Assembly: GCF_900129655.1 (NCBI RefSeq)
Contig: NZ_FQWK01000005.1
Span: 310,001-374,000 of the forward strand
DNA: 64,000 nt
Source: Bacteroides clarus YIT 12056
GTDB taxonomy: Bacteria > Bacteroidota > Bacteroidia > Bacteroidales > Bacteroidaceae
Reading direction: 5' to 3'
Positions within the stretch are counted from its first letter, which is position 1. Every line of letters begins with the position of its first letter. The position numbers and the translations under genes are program-made. Positions 43,011 to 52,159 of this stretch are shown here, piece after piece. The notes under the pieces were generated by a model. The model was not told where the DNA came from. It searched no databases and saw nothing but the letters and a program-made list of their open reading frames with translations.

Positions 43011-43994
43011 ATGGACAAAATAATTGGATTGGGAAACGCATTGGTCGATGTGTTAGCAACCCTTGACAGTGATGAAATCTTAGCGGAAATGGAGTTGCCT
43101 AAGGGTAGTATGACTCTGATTGATGAAGATAAATTGCTGAAAATCAATAAATACTTTAGCCGGGTGAAGACTCATTTGGCGACCGGTGGCTCTGCGGGGA
43201 ATGCCATTCGAGGTATGGCGCAGCTTGGAGCGGGTACCGGATTTATCGGAAAGGTAAATAATGATTCTTATGGTAACTTTTATCGGGAAAGTTTGTTAAA
43301 ACGCGGAACGGAAGCTAATTTGTTACTTTCCGATACCCTGCCTTCGGGGGTAGCTTCTACTTTTATATCTCCCGACGGGGAGCGTACTTTCGGTACATAT
43401 CTGGGGGCGGCGTCTACATTGAAAGCGGAAGATTTGTCGCTGGAGATGTTCAAAGGATATACTTACCTGTTTATAGAAGGCTATTTGGTACAGGAACACG
43501 ATATGATTCTTCGTGCCATCGAACTGGCCAAAGAGGCCGGTCTGCAGGTTTGCCTGGATATGGCAAGCTATAATATTGTGGCGGGTGATCATGAATTTTT
43601 CTCTCTGTTGGTAAATAAATATGTGGATATTGTCTTTGCCAATGAAGAAGAGGCGAAAGCGTTTACCGGTAAAGAACCCGAGGAGGCGTTGGATGTTATC
43701 GCTAAAATGTGTAGTATTGCCATTGTAAAGGTGGGAGCACGCGGCTCGCTGATTCGTAAAGGAACGGAGGAAGTACGTGTTGAGGCTGTACCGGTGGCAA
43801 AGGTGGTTGACACTACCGGTGCCGGAGATTTTTTTGCAGCTGGTTTTCTTTACGGACTGACCTGCGGATATTCTTTGGAGAAGTGCGGAAAGATAGGGTC
43901 TATTCTGTCGGGTGAGGTAATACAGGTGATTGGAACGGAACTGCCGGATTCAAAGTGGGAGAAGATAAAGGAAGATATAATAATGATAAATTAG
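43011..43994 (+). CDS. PfkB family carbohydrate/nucleoside kinase (probable adenosine kinase)
   Basis: A 327-residue sugar/nucleoside kinase of the ribokinase fold. PfkB signature 1 is in LATGGSAGNAIRGMAQLGAGTGFIGKV, and signature 2 with the catalytic base is DTTGAGDFFAAGFLYGL. Overall features, including early MDKIIGLGNALVDVLATL, resemble Bacteroidetes proteins annotated as adenosine kinases, but fructokinase or ribokinase activity cannot be excluded. The start at 43011 is preferred to an upstream in-frame codon at 42930 because the latter precedes the promoter. The S41 protease gene follows 6 bp later, suggesting an operon. Confidence 0.9.
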   Translation: MDKIIGLGNALVDVLATLDSDEILAEMELPKGSMTLIDEDKLLKINKYFSRVKTHLATGGSAGNAIRGMAQLGAGTGFIGKVNNDSYGNFYRESLLKRGTEANLLLSDTLPSGVASTFISPDGERTFGTYLGAASTLKAEDLSLEMFKGYTYLFIEGYLVQEHDMILRAIELAKEAGLQVCLDMASYNIVAGDHEFFSLLVNKYVDIVFANEEEAKAFTGKEPEEALDVIAKMCSIAIVKVGARGSLIRKGTEEVRVEAVPVAKVVDTTGAGDFFAAGFLYGLTCGYSLEKCGKIGSILSGEVIQVIGTELPDSKWEKIKEDIIMIN

Positions 43995-44000
43995 GATATT

Positions 44001-45698
44001 ATGAAATATTTAAAGATACGTTGGATAGCCGTCCTATTGTCGGTAGTAGGTACAAGCTTCTTTTTCGGATTTAAGAGTGGAGACAGCCGTAGTTTCCAGG
44101 TGGCAAAGAATCTGGATATATTCAATTCTATTGTGAAAGAGTTGGATATGTTCTATGTGGATACGATAGACCCGAACAAGACTATTCGTACCGGTATCGA
44201 GTCCATGTTGTATTCACTCGACCCTTATACGCAATATTTTCCGGAAGACGACCAGAGCGAACTGGAACAAATGTTGAAGAATACGTATGGCGGTATCGGC
44301 TCTATCATAACTTGGAATACCAAGCTGAAACGTTCCATGATAGCCGAGCCTTATGAAAATATGCCGGCGGCTACCGTGGGTTTGAAAGCCGGTGATATTC
44401 TTCTGGAAATAGACGGTAAAGACCTTGCGGGAAAGAATAATCAGGAAGTAAGCGAAATGCTTCGCGGGCAGGTAGGTACAAGTTTCAAATTGAAGGTACA
44501 ACGCCCCGGAACGGAGCAGCCGTTGGAATTCGATATTGTTCGCCGTTCTATTCAGTTGCCTTTTATTCCGTATTATGCAATGCTGGATAACAATATCGGT
44601 TATATCAATTTGAGCACTTTCTCCGGTAATCCTTCCAAAGAGTTCAAACAGGCATTTCTCGATTTGAAAAAACAGGGAATAACTTCTTTGGTTATCGACC
44701 TGCGTAATAACGGCGGCGGCTTGTTGGACGAAGCTGTGGAAATAGCCAACTTCTTTCTGCCGCGCGGCAAAACGCTGGTGACGACGAAAGGAAAGACCAA
44801 GCAGGCAAGCAATACGTACAAGACGTTGCGCGAGCCGCTGGATTTGGAAATCCCGCTGGCTGTGCTGGTGAATAGCGCTACGGCGTCCGCGTCGGAAATC
44901 TTGGCAGGCGCATTGCAGGATTACGACCGTGCAGTGGTGGTGGGTAACCGTACGTTCGGAAAAGGGCTTGTGCAGACCACTCGTCCGCTGCCTTATGGAG
45001 GTACAATGAAGCTGACGACTTCCAAATACTATATTCCGAGCGGGCGTTGTGTGCAGGCTATCGACTATAAACACCGTAATGAGGACGGCAGTGTGGGGCG
45101 TATTCCGGATAGCCTGACTACCGTATTCCACACTGCTGCCGGACGTGAGGTGCGTGACGGTGGCGGGGTTACTCCCGATATTACCGTCAAGCAGGATAAA
45201 TTGCCTAATATCTTGTTTTATTTGGTGAATGACAACTTGATATTTAATTATGCTACGGAATACTGTTTGAAGCATCCGACAATTCCGGCTCCTAAAGATT
45301 TTAAGATAACGGATGCCGACTATGCCGACTTCAAGGCGATGGTACAGAAAGCTGACTTCAAGTACGACCAGCAGACCGAGAAGATTTTGAAGAACTTGAA
45401 AGAAATGGCGGAGTTTGAGGGATACCTGACGGATGCGTCGGATGAATTCAAGGCTTTGGAGAAGAAACTGTCTCATAACTTGGACCGTGATCTTGATCAT
45501 TTCTCAAAGGATATAAAGGAGATGATTGCGGTGGAAATTATCAAACGTTATTACTATCAGCGGGGAAGTATCATCCAACAGTTGAAAGATGATAAAGACT
45601 TGAAGGAGGCCGTCGGAATATTGACCGCTCCGGAAGAATATAAAGAAATGCTCAGTGTCCCGCCGGTTAAGCCGGATGAGAGCAAAAAGGGAAAATAA
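44001..45698 (+). CDS. S41 family C-terminal processing peptidase
   Basis: A 565-residue periplasmic serine protease related to CtpA/Tsp. An N-terminal anchor (IRWIAVLLSVVGTSFFFGF) is followed by a PDZ domain (about 100-180) and the S41 catalytic domain. The Ser-Lys dyad is at Ser306 (NSATASASEI) and Lys331 (RTFGKGLVQ), the same 25-residue spacing as Tsp of E. coli. GYINLSTFSG and LVIDLRNNGGGLLDEAV are conserved. The C-terminal extension is helical. It degrades or trims envelope proteins from their C-terminus. It is co-transcribed with the PfkB kinase gene and ends at a good terminator. Confidence 0.95.
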   Translation: MKYLKIRWIAVLLSVVGTSFFFGFKSGDSRSFQVAKNLDIFNSIVKELDMFYVDTIDPNKTIRTGIESMLYSLDPYTQYFPEDDQSELEQMLKNTYGGIGSIITWNTKLKRSMIAEPYENMPAATVGLKAGDILLEIDGKDLAGKNNQEVSEMLRGQVGTSFKLKVQRPGTEQPLEFDIVRRSIQLPFIPYYAMLDNNIGYINLSTFSGNPSKEFKQAFLDLKKQGITSLVIDLRNNGGGLLDEAVEIANFFLPRGKTLVTTKGKTKQASNTYKTLREPLDLEIPLAVLVNSATASASEILAGALQDYDRAVVVGNRTFGKGLVQTTRPLPYGGTMKLTTSKYYIPSGRCVQAIDYKHRNEDGSVGRIPDSLTTVFHTAAGREVRDGGGVTPDITVKQDKLPNILFYLVNDNLIFNYATEYCLKHPTIPAPKDFKITDADYADFKAMVQKADFKYDQQTEKILKNLKEMAEFEGYLTDASDEFKALEKKLSHNLDRDLDHFSKDIKEMIAVEIIKRYYYQRGSIIQQLKDDKDLKEAVGILTAPEEYKEMLSVPPVKPDESKKGK

Positions 45699-45723
45699 AA
45701 AACATCATCATAATCCTTATTTT

Positions 45724-45752
45724 AACCGAAATAGTTCGCTATTTCGGTTTTT
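45724..45752 (+). terminator. Rho-independent terminator of the PfkB-S41 unit
   Basis: A perfect 11-bp stem AACCGAAATAG/CTATTTCGGTT around a stable TTCG tetraloop, followed by TTTTT. Confidence 0.85.
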
Positions 45753-45777
45753 TAGTTTCTATCTCGTTTTTGTCCCG

Positions 45778-45808
45778 TTGTGCGTATGTGTGCAATCCTT
45801 TATTTTTG
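45778..45808 (+). promoter_or_regulatory. Promoter for the 46-kb outer-membrane protein gene
   Basis: TTG at 45778-45780, a 20-bp spacer and TATTTTTG at 45801-45808. The leader would be about 105 nt. Confidence 0.5.
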
Positions 45809-45918
45809 TAAAAATAAAACGAATAAGCGTTAAAGGGAGTTTCCTTTAGTGTTCCTGCGCTTTCCTAAGATTACTGGTATGCTGAACGAAGGAACCATAA
45901 GCAAAACACAGACAAGTT

Positions 45919-46761
45919 ATGATGAAAAAACTATTTTGGTTGGTGCTGTCAACCGTGATTTTGACAGGACAAAGCGTTTTTGCTCAAGAAACTAATTCCG
46001 AAACCCAATCTTCTCAAAGAGAGGATTCTTTACTGCAAGTGGTAAACGAACTCTCCGGCAGAGTGAAGAAAACCGAAGATGCGGCACGTAATGAGAGAAT
46101 ATGGAAAAAAAGAGCCAAGTATTTTAATATCGGTTATATCACAAACCAGACTTTGACAGATAAAGTAGATGCCGAAGCGGAATGGAAAAGCGATTTCGGC
46201 GTTTCTCTGGCTTTTGGAAAAACGTATTACCTGCATAAGAAGCCGCTGCTGAATATGATAAAGTTCGGTATCGATGCAACTTGGTTTGATATTTCTTATG
46301 CCAAGTATTCCGAACCGGATGCGTATGCAAATGATGGAGCCTACACACGCGCTTATGGCGATTATGGAGGTTATGACTATGACGATGAAGAAGATATTGA
46401 CCTGGGTATTCATCAGATAGACGCGTCTATGCATGTAGGTCCTTCTATCACAGTCAATCCGATAGGTGACTTAAAGGTTGCCGCATATTTCCATTATGTA
46501 CCTACCTATTCCATGTTGGTGATTGACGATAGTTTCGGACACGGATATGTTTCCAATTTCGCGTTTGGAGCGTCTGTTGCGTATAAGGCTATCTCATTCG
46601 GTATAGAGCATCGTTGGGCAAAGAAAGCTACTTATAACGGACTTTCCTTTGATGATGAAGGCATAGATTATGAAGATCCTGCTTTTGATGATGTGATTCA
46701 AAGCGATAAGTGGAAAATGAAATCAAAATCTTTCCGTATATTCCTTAGCTTTAGATATTAA
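45919..46761 (+). CDS. Hypothetical outer-membrane beta-barrel-like protein
   Basis: A 280-residue exported protein: signal peptide (about 1-22, ending VFA before QETN), a short coiled-coil helix (EDSLLQVVNELSGRVKKTEDAARNER), then alternating beta-strands (FGVSLAFGKTYYLHKK, MIKFGIDATWFDISYAKYSE, ISFGIEHRWAKK) ending in an aromatic strand (SFRIFLSFRY). An acidic loop GDYGGYDYDDEEDIDLG may bind cations. This fits a small outer-membrane barrel anchored by an N-terminal oligomerising helix. No family recognised. Monocistronic; ATG at 45922 is an equally good start. Confidence 0.75.
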   Translation: MMKKLFWLVLSTVILTGQSVFAQETNSETQSSQREDSLLQVVNELSGRVKKTEDAARNERIWKKRAKYFNIGYITNQTLTDKVDAEAEWKSDFGVSLAFGKTYYLHKKPLLNMIKFGIDATWFDISYAKYSEPDAYANDGAYTRAYGDYGGYDYDDEEDIDLGIHQIDASMHVGPSITVNPIGDLKVAAYFHYVPTYSMLVIDDSFGHGYVSNFAFGASVAYKAISFGIEHRWAKKATYNGLSFDDEGIDYEDPAFDDVIQSDKWKMKSKSFRIFLSFRY

Positions 46762-46765
46762 GAAT

Positions 46766-46802
46766 AAAGGTGCGTCAGAATCATAACTTCTGGCGCACCT
46801 TT
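46766..46802. terminator. Bidirectional terminator between the 46-kb protein gene and ispG
   Basis: AAAGGTGCG (46766-46774) and CGCACCTTT (46794-46802) pair, with an inner CAGAA/TTCTG helix. It lies between two convergent genes, 5 bp after the first stop and 19 bp after the ispG stop. Confidence 0.75.
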
Positions 46803-46820
46803 ACTGTCTGAGAGGAAATA

Positions 46821-48680
46821 TTACTTTTCAATATAATCCCCGTTTTTCTTGATTAGCTCGATTAGCTTTTCTACCGCTTCCTCTTCGGGAATGTTTTTCT
46901 CGATGCATTCTTTCTTTTTGTATAAGCTGATTTTGCCTCGTCCTGCGCCTACGTATCCGTAGTCGGCATCGGCCATTTCACCGGGACCATTGACAATACA
47001 ACCCATAATACCGATTTTAAGTCCCTTCAGATGCGATGTCGCTTGTTTGATACGGGCGATGGTACTCTCAAGGTCATAGAGCGTACGACCGCAGCCCGGA
47101 CAGGAAATGTACTCGGTTTTACTGGTACGGATGCGTCCTGCCTGCAGAATACCGAAAGCTGTGGCATCTGTCACTTTATCGCTTATCGCTTTATCACCCT
47201 TTTCGCCGCTTTGGTTGAAAAGGAAAATACCGTCGCATAATCCGTCGATAATAAGCGCTCCCATATCTGCGGCCGATTTGATTTGCAGGTCTTCCGTTTC
47301 CGTTTCAGCATAATGTTGGAAGAATACAAGAGGATTCTTTAATCCTTCATTCATCAGCTGGTGCGCTAAACCGCGATATTCACCCAATCTGTTGGGGTGG
47401 TTGCTTTGTGCCACCAACACTACTTCCGGATGGTATTTCAGGCCGGCAATCACTTCGTCATTCAGTCCCATGTAGGTGACAAACAGAAATTTCAGCGATG
47501 CGTTGCATCCGCTGATAAACGGCAGCTGTTCTCCTTTGAAGGCAGGCCATACATTGGTTTGTCCTTCCCAAAGGTCGGCATCGATGATGTATTGTACGCC
47601 TTCAGCGGGATGTTCGGGTAGCTGACGACCGACGTATACATAATCGGGCATGAACTGCGGATTAAAATCCATATTTCCATCCAGGCGTGCCGCAATAACC
47701 ACGGGGAGGTTCTCTCCGCCTATATTGTGCACGGCTGCCGTGGCTCTTCGGTCGGGAGAGAGATAATTGAAATCAGGAGCTGCCGCGCCCGGTATATACG
47801 GATGGTCATGATGTTGTGCGATATAATCCGCTAGTTTTCGGGCGACAGGGATTTCCGCTTCGGGAGCTTCGCTTAAAGATACGCGGATGGTATCGCCCAA
47901 TCCGTCTGCCAATAAAGCGCCTATGCCTAAGGCGGACTTGATGCGCCCGTCCTCGCCGTCTCCGGCTTCCGTCACACCGAGATGCAAGGGAAAGTGCATT
48001 CCTTCTTTTTCCATTATGTCGGCAAGCAAACGCACGGTTTTTACCATGATTACGGTGTTGGATGCTTTGATGGAGATAACGACATCCGTGAATTCTTCCG
48101 CGACACAGATTCGCAGAAATTCCATGCACGATTCTACCATGCCTTCAGGGGTGTCGCCGTAACGTGACATGATGCGGTCGGATAACGACCCGTGGTTTAC
48201 GCCGATACGGATAGCGGTATGATTGGCTTTGCAGATGTTCAGAAACGGAACGAAACGGTCGCGTATCTTTCGGACTTCCTGCGCATATTCTTCATCGGTA
48301 TATTCCAGATGTTTGAAGGTACGCGCGGCATCTACATAGTTACCCGGATTGATACGGACTTTCTCCGCATATTGCGCTGCGACGTCTGCCACTTTCGGAT
48401 TGAAATGAACATCGGCTACGAGCGGCACCATATAACCGTCCCGGCGCAGGGCGGCATTGATATTCATCAGGTTTTCCGCTTCCTTGATGCCCTGGGTGGT
48501 GAGACGTACGTATTCTCCACCGGCATCCACAATACGCTTGGCCTGCGCCACACACGCATCGGTATCCTGCGTGGACGTGTTGGTCATGCTTTGTATGCGG
48601 ATAGGATTGGAGCCGCCCATAGGGGTGGCTCCGATATTCACTTCTGATGTTTCTCGTCGGGAATAATTGAATATATCCAC
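46821..48680 (-). CDS. ispG: 4-hydroxy-3-methylbut-2-enyl diphosphate synthase, large three-domain form
   Basis: A 619-residue [4Fe-4S] enzyme of the MEP isoprenoid pathway that converts methylerythritol cyclodiphosphate to HMBPP. The N-terminal TIM barrel (GGSNPIRIQSMTNTSTQD, VADVHFNPKVA) is separated from the iron-sulfur domain by an inserted middle domain of about 250 residues, as in plants and Bacteroidetes. Cluster ligands are the two cysteines of CPGCGRT and the one in GIMGCIVNGPGE, with the adjacent Glu. It is last in the rpoN-PAP2-gcvH-purE-ispG series and starts 18 bp after purE. Confidence 0.97.
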   Translation of the reverse strand: MDIFNYSRRETSEVNIGATPMGGSNPIRIQSMTNTSTQDTDACVAQAKRIVDAGGEYVRLTTQGIKEAENLMNINAALRRDGYMVPLVADVHFNPKVADVAAQYAEKVRINPGNYVDAARTFKHLEYTDEEYAQEVRKIRDRFVPFLNICKANHTAIRIGVNHGSLSDRIMSRYGDTPEGMVESCMEFLRICVAEEFTDVVISIKASNTVIMVKTVRLLADIMEKEGMHFPLHLGVTEAGDGEDGRIKSALGIGALLADGLGDTIRVSLSEAPEAEIPVARKLADYIAQHHDHPYIPGAAAPDFNYLSPDRRATAAVHNIGGENLPVVIAARLDGNMDFNPQFMPDYVYVGRQLPEHPAEGVQYIIDADLWEGQTNVWPAFKGEQLPFISGCNASLKFLFVTYMGLNDEVIAGLKYHPEVVLVAQSNHPNRLGEYRGLAHQLMNEGLKNPLVFFQHYAETETEDLQIKSAADMGALIIDGLCDGIFLFNQSGEKGDKAISDKVTDATAFGILQAGRIRTSKTEYISCPGCGRTLYDLESTIARIKQATSHLKGLKIGIMGCIVNGPGEMADADYGYVGAGRGKISLYKKKECIEKNIPEEEAVEKLIELIKKNGDYIEK

Positions 48681-48698
48681 GTTGTTGGTGTTTAGTGA

Positions 48699-49208
48699 TT
48701 AGTTTACTTTATACTCGTATTTCACTTCTTTCAGGTCTTCGTTCGCTTTCACGATTTTCTTTTTCAGACCTTCTTTGTAAGCGGTAAAGGCTTCTGCCAG
48801 TCCGGTATCGCTTAATGCGAGCATTTGTACGGCGAGAATGGCGGCATTCATTGCTCCATTGATGGCTACGGTGGCTACGGGGATACCCGGAGGCATCTGA
48901 ATGATGGAATAAAGCGCATCTACGCCATCAAGCACGGAACCCTTTACGGGTACGCCGATTACAGGCAGCGTTGTATTGGCTGCAATGACACCGGGCAGGG
49001 CGGCAGCCATACCGGCTGCGGCGATGATTACTTTGATACCGCGTTTACGGGCGCCTTTGGCAAATTCTTCTACGGCTTCCGGAGTACGGTGAGCGGAGAG
49101 AGCGTTCATTTCGAACGGTACATGTAAATCATTGAGCAGTTGCGCGGCCTTTTCCATGACAGGAAGGTCGGAGGTACTGCCCATGATGATACTTACAATT
49201 GGAGACAT
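48699..49208 (-). CDS. purE: N5-carboxyaminoimidazole ribonucleotide mutase
   Basis: A 169-residue enzyme that moves the carboxyl group of N5-CAIR to give CAIR in purine synthesis. Class I PurE motifs are present: MGSTSDLPVM (about 9-18), LSAHRTPE, and the AAGMAAALPGV loop. Length is normal. PurK was not found in the window; its gene is elsewhere or absent. The preceding 165 bp contain a heptamer repeat array ending directly at gcvH. Confidence 0.97.
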   Translation of the reverse strand: MSPIVSIIMGSTSDLPVMEKAAQLLNDLHVPFEMNALSAHRTPEAVEEFAKGARKRGIKVIIAAAGMAAALPGVIAANTTLPVIGVPVKGSVLDGVDALYSIIQMPPGIPVATVAINGAMNAAILAVQMLALSDTGLAEAFTAYKEGLKKKIVKANEDLKEVKYEYKVN

Positions 49209-49222
49209 ATTATTTAGTTATA

Positions 49223-49376
49223 AGTGATTAGTGATTAGGGGTTAGTGATTAGGGGTTAGCGTTTGGTGATTAGGGGGAATGATGGGCGTTGATGATTTGT
49301 TTTGAAGCCTTTCCTCATCAATCGCTAATCACTAACCCCTAATCACTAATCACTAAACCCTAATCCCTAATTCCTA
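49223..49376. repeat. Inverted array of degenerate 7-bp repeats between gcvH and purE
   Basis: The left arm (49224-49279) is a run of 7-bp units GTGATTA, GTGATTA, GGGGTTA, GTGATTA, GGGGTTA, then variants. The right arm (49325-49380) is its complement with the same period (CTAATCA, CTAACCC). Within them 30 bp match perfectly (49223-49252 with 49325-49354) with a 72-nt loop. The gcvH 3' end (GAT TAG) is itself a repeat unit. The array occupies nearly all of the gcvH-purE gap. Confidence 0.88.
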
Positions 49377-49754
49377 ATCGTTAATTAATGCTTTGTATGC
49401 TTCTGCGTCCAGCAGACTGTCGAAATCCGCATCGGCGGCAGGTTTGATTTTAATGAGCCAGCCTTCGCCGTAAGGGTCTTTATTAACCAGTTCGGGTTGC
49501 TCTTCCAAAGTCTCATTTTGTTCCAGTACTTCTCCTGCAACAGGCAAGAAAAGGTCGGAAATGGTTTTCACTACTTCGATGGTACCGAATACTTCGTCGG
49601 CGGCCAATGTTTCGCCTAGCGTTTGAATATCGACAAATACGATGTCTCCCAATTGTTCTTGGGCGTAATCGGTAATTCCTACATAAGCTACATCGCCTTC
49701 CAGGCGAATCCATTCATGTTCTTTCGTGTACTTTACATCATTAGGAAAATTCAT
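49374..49754 (-). CDS. gcvH: Glycine cleavage system H protein
   Basis: A 126-residue lipoyl carrier of the glycine cleavage complex, shuttling the aminomethyl group between P and T proteins. The lipoylated lysine is Lys63 (GTIEVVKTISDLF). N-terminal YTKEHEWIRLEGDVAYVGITDYAQEQLGDIVFV is the H-protein hallmark. GcvP and GcvT are not nearby, which is common in Bacteroides. It lies between the PAP2-like gene and purE in the same direction. The last codons are provided by the heptamer repeat array. Confidence 0.96.
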   Translation of the reverse strand: MNFPNDVKYTKEHEWIRLEGDVAYVGITDYAQEQLGDIVFVDIQTLGETLAADEVFGTIEVVKTISDLFLPVAGEVLEQNETLEEQPELVNKDPYGEGWLIKIKPAADADFDSLLDAEAYKALIND

Positions 49755-49779
49755 AATCGTTAGTTTTAAGCGTTAATAT

Positions 49780-50457
49780 TTAAAATAAGAATATGCTGAA
49801 CAGGCGAAATACTAGTTTGCTGAGCGGATGCAGCACCAACAAGGAGCAAATCAATCCTACGGCAAACCCACCCATTACCTCGCCAAGCGTATGGTGCTGC
49901 AAGATAATTCGTGCCGTACCCAATACGCCTGCAATAAGAATGAATATGCATAGCCAGCTTATCGGATTATACCCGAATAGGGCGCTGAAAGCAACCAGGC
50001 CGCCTATTATGGCGCCGGCGCCGGCCATGTGTTCGCTGAGTTTCCATTTCAAATTGACAATCACGCAGATAATCATCATGATGAGGGCGGCAAGAATAAT
50101 TCCCGTCATGTACCAGGGAATATTCAACCGGTGCATCATGAGCAGGCAGAATACATAGGAGGTAATGGTCAGAATGAAAGGTATGTATCTTCGTTTCCGT
50201 TCCGTCAGGTCTTCGGGACTGAACCCGTTGATTTTACGAAAGAGGAAGATGGTAAGAGTAGGCATAAGGATTGTAAAGCAATACACCACTCCCAGTACAA
50301 TCAGTTTGTATTGCAGGGGCATGATTCGCAGGTACGAGAATACGAATAGAATCAGGAACGCCATGAAAGGTATGGAAAACGGTGTGAACATCACCGAAAT
50401 TACCTTGGCTGTCCTGATAAGGGTCTTGTCAGTTATAATATGTTGTTCTACGGCCAT
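49780..50457 (-). CDS. PAP2-like integral membrane protein
   Basis: A 225-residue protein with about six membrane helices. Part of the PAP2 phosphatase pattern is recognisable: KLSEHMAGAG (139-148) resembles the PSGH-type second motif, and ARIILQHHTLGEVMGG (about 182-197) resembles the third motif with its His and a Glu in place of Asp. The first motif (KxxxxxxRP) is only weakly present (LTERKRRYIPF). It may be a lipid-phosphate phosphatase or an inactive relative. It lies 47 bp downstream of rpoN and 25 bp upstream of gcvH, so it is in the operon. Confidence 0.8.
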   Translation of the reverse strand: MAVEQHIITDKTLIRTAKVISVMFTPFSIPFMAFLILFVFSYLRIMPLQYKLIVLGVVYCFTILMPTLTIFLFRKINGFSPEDLTERKRRYIPFILTITSYVFCLLMMHRLNIPWYMTGIILAALIMMIICVIVNLKWKLSEHMAGAGAIIGGLVAFSALFGYNPISWLCIFILIAGVLGTARIILQHHTLGEVMGGFAVGLICSLLVLHPLSKLVFRLFSIFLF

Positions 50458-50504
50458 TTCTTTATTTTTGCATTATCACTCCGTCACTTTATCATCTTTT
50501 GTTT

Positions 50505-51995
50505 CTACTTTCTCAGCCTTGCTACCGGAATATTCAATTGCTGGCGGTATTTGGCTACGGTACGGCGGGCAATCGGGTATCCTTTTTCTTTCAGGATTTC
50601 GGTCAGTTCGTCATCGGTATAAGGCTTCTTCTTATTCTCGTTGTCAATGCATTCCTTAAGGATTTTCCGTATTTCCCGTACGGACATCTCTTCACCGTCT
50701 TCCGTAACATATCCGTCGTTGAAGAAGAACTTCAGCGGATAGATGCCGTAGTTGGTCTGTACATATTTACTGTTGCTGACGCGGGAGATTGTTGAAATAT
50801 CGAGTCCCGTACGTTCGGCCACATCTTTCAGTATCATGGGGCGAAGCAGTGACTCGTCACCGTCCAGAAAGAAAGGACGTTGCAGGTCGATGATGGCCTG
50901 CATGGTAGTCATCAAGGTGTTCTGACGTTGTTTGACGGCATCGATAAACCCCTGTGCCGCATCCATTTTCTGTTTCAGAAACATCATGGCCTCTTTGGAT
51001 TCTTTAGACTGATTCGCCTTGTTTTTGGTATGTTCCTCTACCATTTCGGTGAAATCGCGGCTCATACGCAGTTCAGGAACATTCCGGTTGTTGAGTGACA
51101 GGTTGATTGTGCCGTCGTCATAGGTATCTACAATAAAGTCCGGCACGATTTGTTGCAGGTTTTTGCCGATGGCTTCACCTAATGATGCGCCCGGACGCGG
51201 GTTCAGTTTGCAGATTTCTTTGATGGCTTGCTGAAAGGCTTCTTCTTCCAATCCGAGTTTCTGCTGTATTTTGTCCCAGTGCTTGCGGGTGAACTCTTCG
51301 TAACATTCGGCGATAATGGCTTCTTCGATATAAAGCAGCGGATTGGGTGTGAAATGTTGCTGCTCTATCTTGCGCCGTATCTGGATGAGGAGACACTCCT
51401 GCAAATCGCGGGCTCCCAATCCGGCGGGGTCGAAGTCCTGAATGATTTTTAATACTTCTTCCAGTTCTTCGGTGGTAGCTTCGATGCCTGCATAAATGGC
51501 AAGCTCGTCGCTGATACTTTCCAAAGACTTGCGCAACAGGCCGTCGTCGTCCAATGAGCCGATAAGATATTCGGCCAATTCACGCTGGTGCTCGGTGAGG
51601 TTGCGTTCACCCAGCTGCTCTTTCAGGGTTTCATAGAAAGAAGTAGCGTCGGAGAAAGGAATCTCTTCGGCTTGCTCTCCTTTGCTTCGGTTGTTTTCCT
51701 GTAATTTATAGTCGGGTATGTCGTCTTCGTTGAGATAGTCGCTTAAAGAATCATAATCGGTGTCTCCGCCGTCTTCTGCGTTGGAGTCTGCGTCGGAAGT
51801 ATCGGAATATTCATCACTGGCGGCATCATCCTTCCCCTCTTCCAGTGCAGGGTTTTCCAGAAGTTCGGCACGTACACGGTCTTCCAGCTCTATTGCCGGA
51901 AGCTCCAACAGCTTTACCACCAGAATCTGTTGTGGTGATAGCGTCTGTATCTGCTGTTGCGCTTGGGTCTGTATCTGTCGGGAACCTTGTGCCAT
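50505..51995 (-). CDS. rpoN: RNA polymerase sigma-54 factor
   Basis: A 496-residue alternative sigma factor that reads -24/-12 promoters and needs AAA+ activators. Region I is glutamine/leucine-rich (IQTQAQQQIQTLSPQQILVVKLLELPAIELEDRVRAELLENPAL), followed by an unusually acidic region II (about 49-85). The core-binding and HTH regions follow, with the C-terminal RpoN box ARRTVAKYRQQLNIP. Its start has a -7 box 23 bp upstream. No sigma-54 activator or -24/-12 promoter is apparent in this window, so its regulon is not revealed here. Confidence 0.97.
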   Translation of the reverse strand: MAQGSRQIQTQAQQQIQTLSPQQILVVKLLELPAIELEDRVRAELLENPALEEGKDDAASDEYSDTSDADSNAEDGGDTDYDSLSDYLNEDDIPDYKLQENNRSKGEQAEEIPFSDATSFYETLKEQLGERNLTEHQRELAEYLIGSLDDDGLLRKSLESISDELAIYAGIEATTEELEEVLKIIQDFDPAGLGARDLQECLLIQIRRKIEQQHFTPNPLLYIEEAIIAECYEEFTRKHWDKIQQKLGLEEEAFQQAIKEICKLNPRPGASLGEAIGKNLQQIVPDFIVDTYDDGTINLSLNNRNVPELRMSRDFTEMVEEHTKNKANQSKESKEAMMFLKQKMDAAQGFIDAVKQRQNTLMTTMQAIIDLQRPFFLDGDESLLRPMILKDVAERTGLDISTISRVSNSKYVQTNYGIYPLKFFFNDGYVTEDGEEMSVREIRKILKECIDNENKKKPYTDDELTEILKEKGYPIARRTVAKYRQQLNIPVARLRK

Positions 51996-52017
51996 ACTTT
52001 ACTTTATTTACTCGCTG

Positions 52018-52025
52018 CAAAGATA
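52018..52025 (-). promoter_or_regulatory. -7 promoter box for rpoN
   Basis: TATCTTTG on the minus strand, 23 bp upstream of the rpoN ATG; TTTG (plus 52048-52051, read on the minus strand) is 22 bp upstream of it. Confidence 0.55.
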
Positions 52026-52159
52026 AGTTTTATCTTCGCACTTTTTGCAAAAATAGTGAATAGTTCGGGAACGAGAAATCTTCTCTTATTATATTTAACA
52101 AGAAAGACGCAGCTTGGTTGTGTTTTGCACTGTATGAGTAGAGGTCGCTTCACGGGTGA

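Noticed and set aside
44214..45500. 428-codon minus-strand frame opposite the S41 protease
   Set aside because: Mirror of a strongly conserved protease gene; the composition (Gln/Arg/Leu/His-rich) is typical of a codon shadow.
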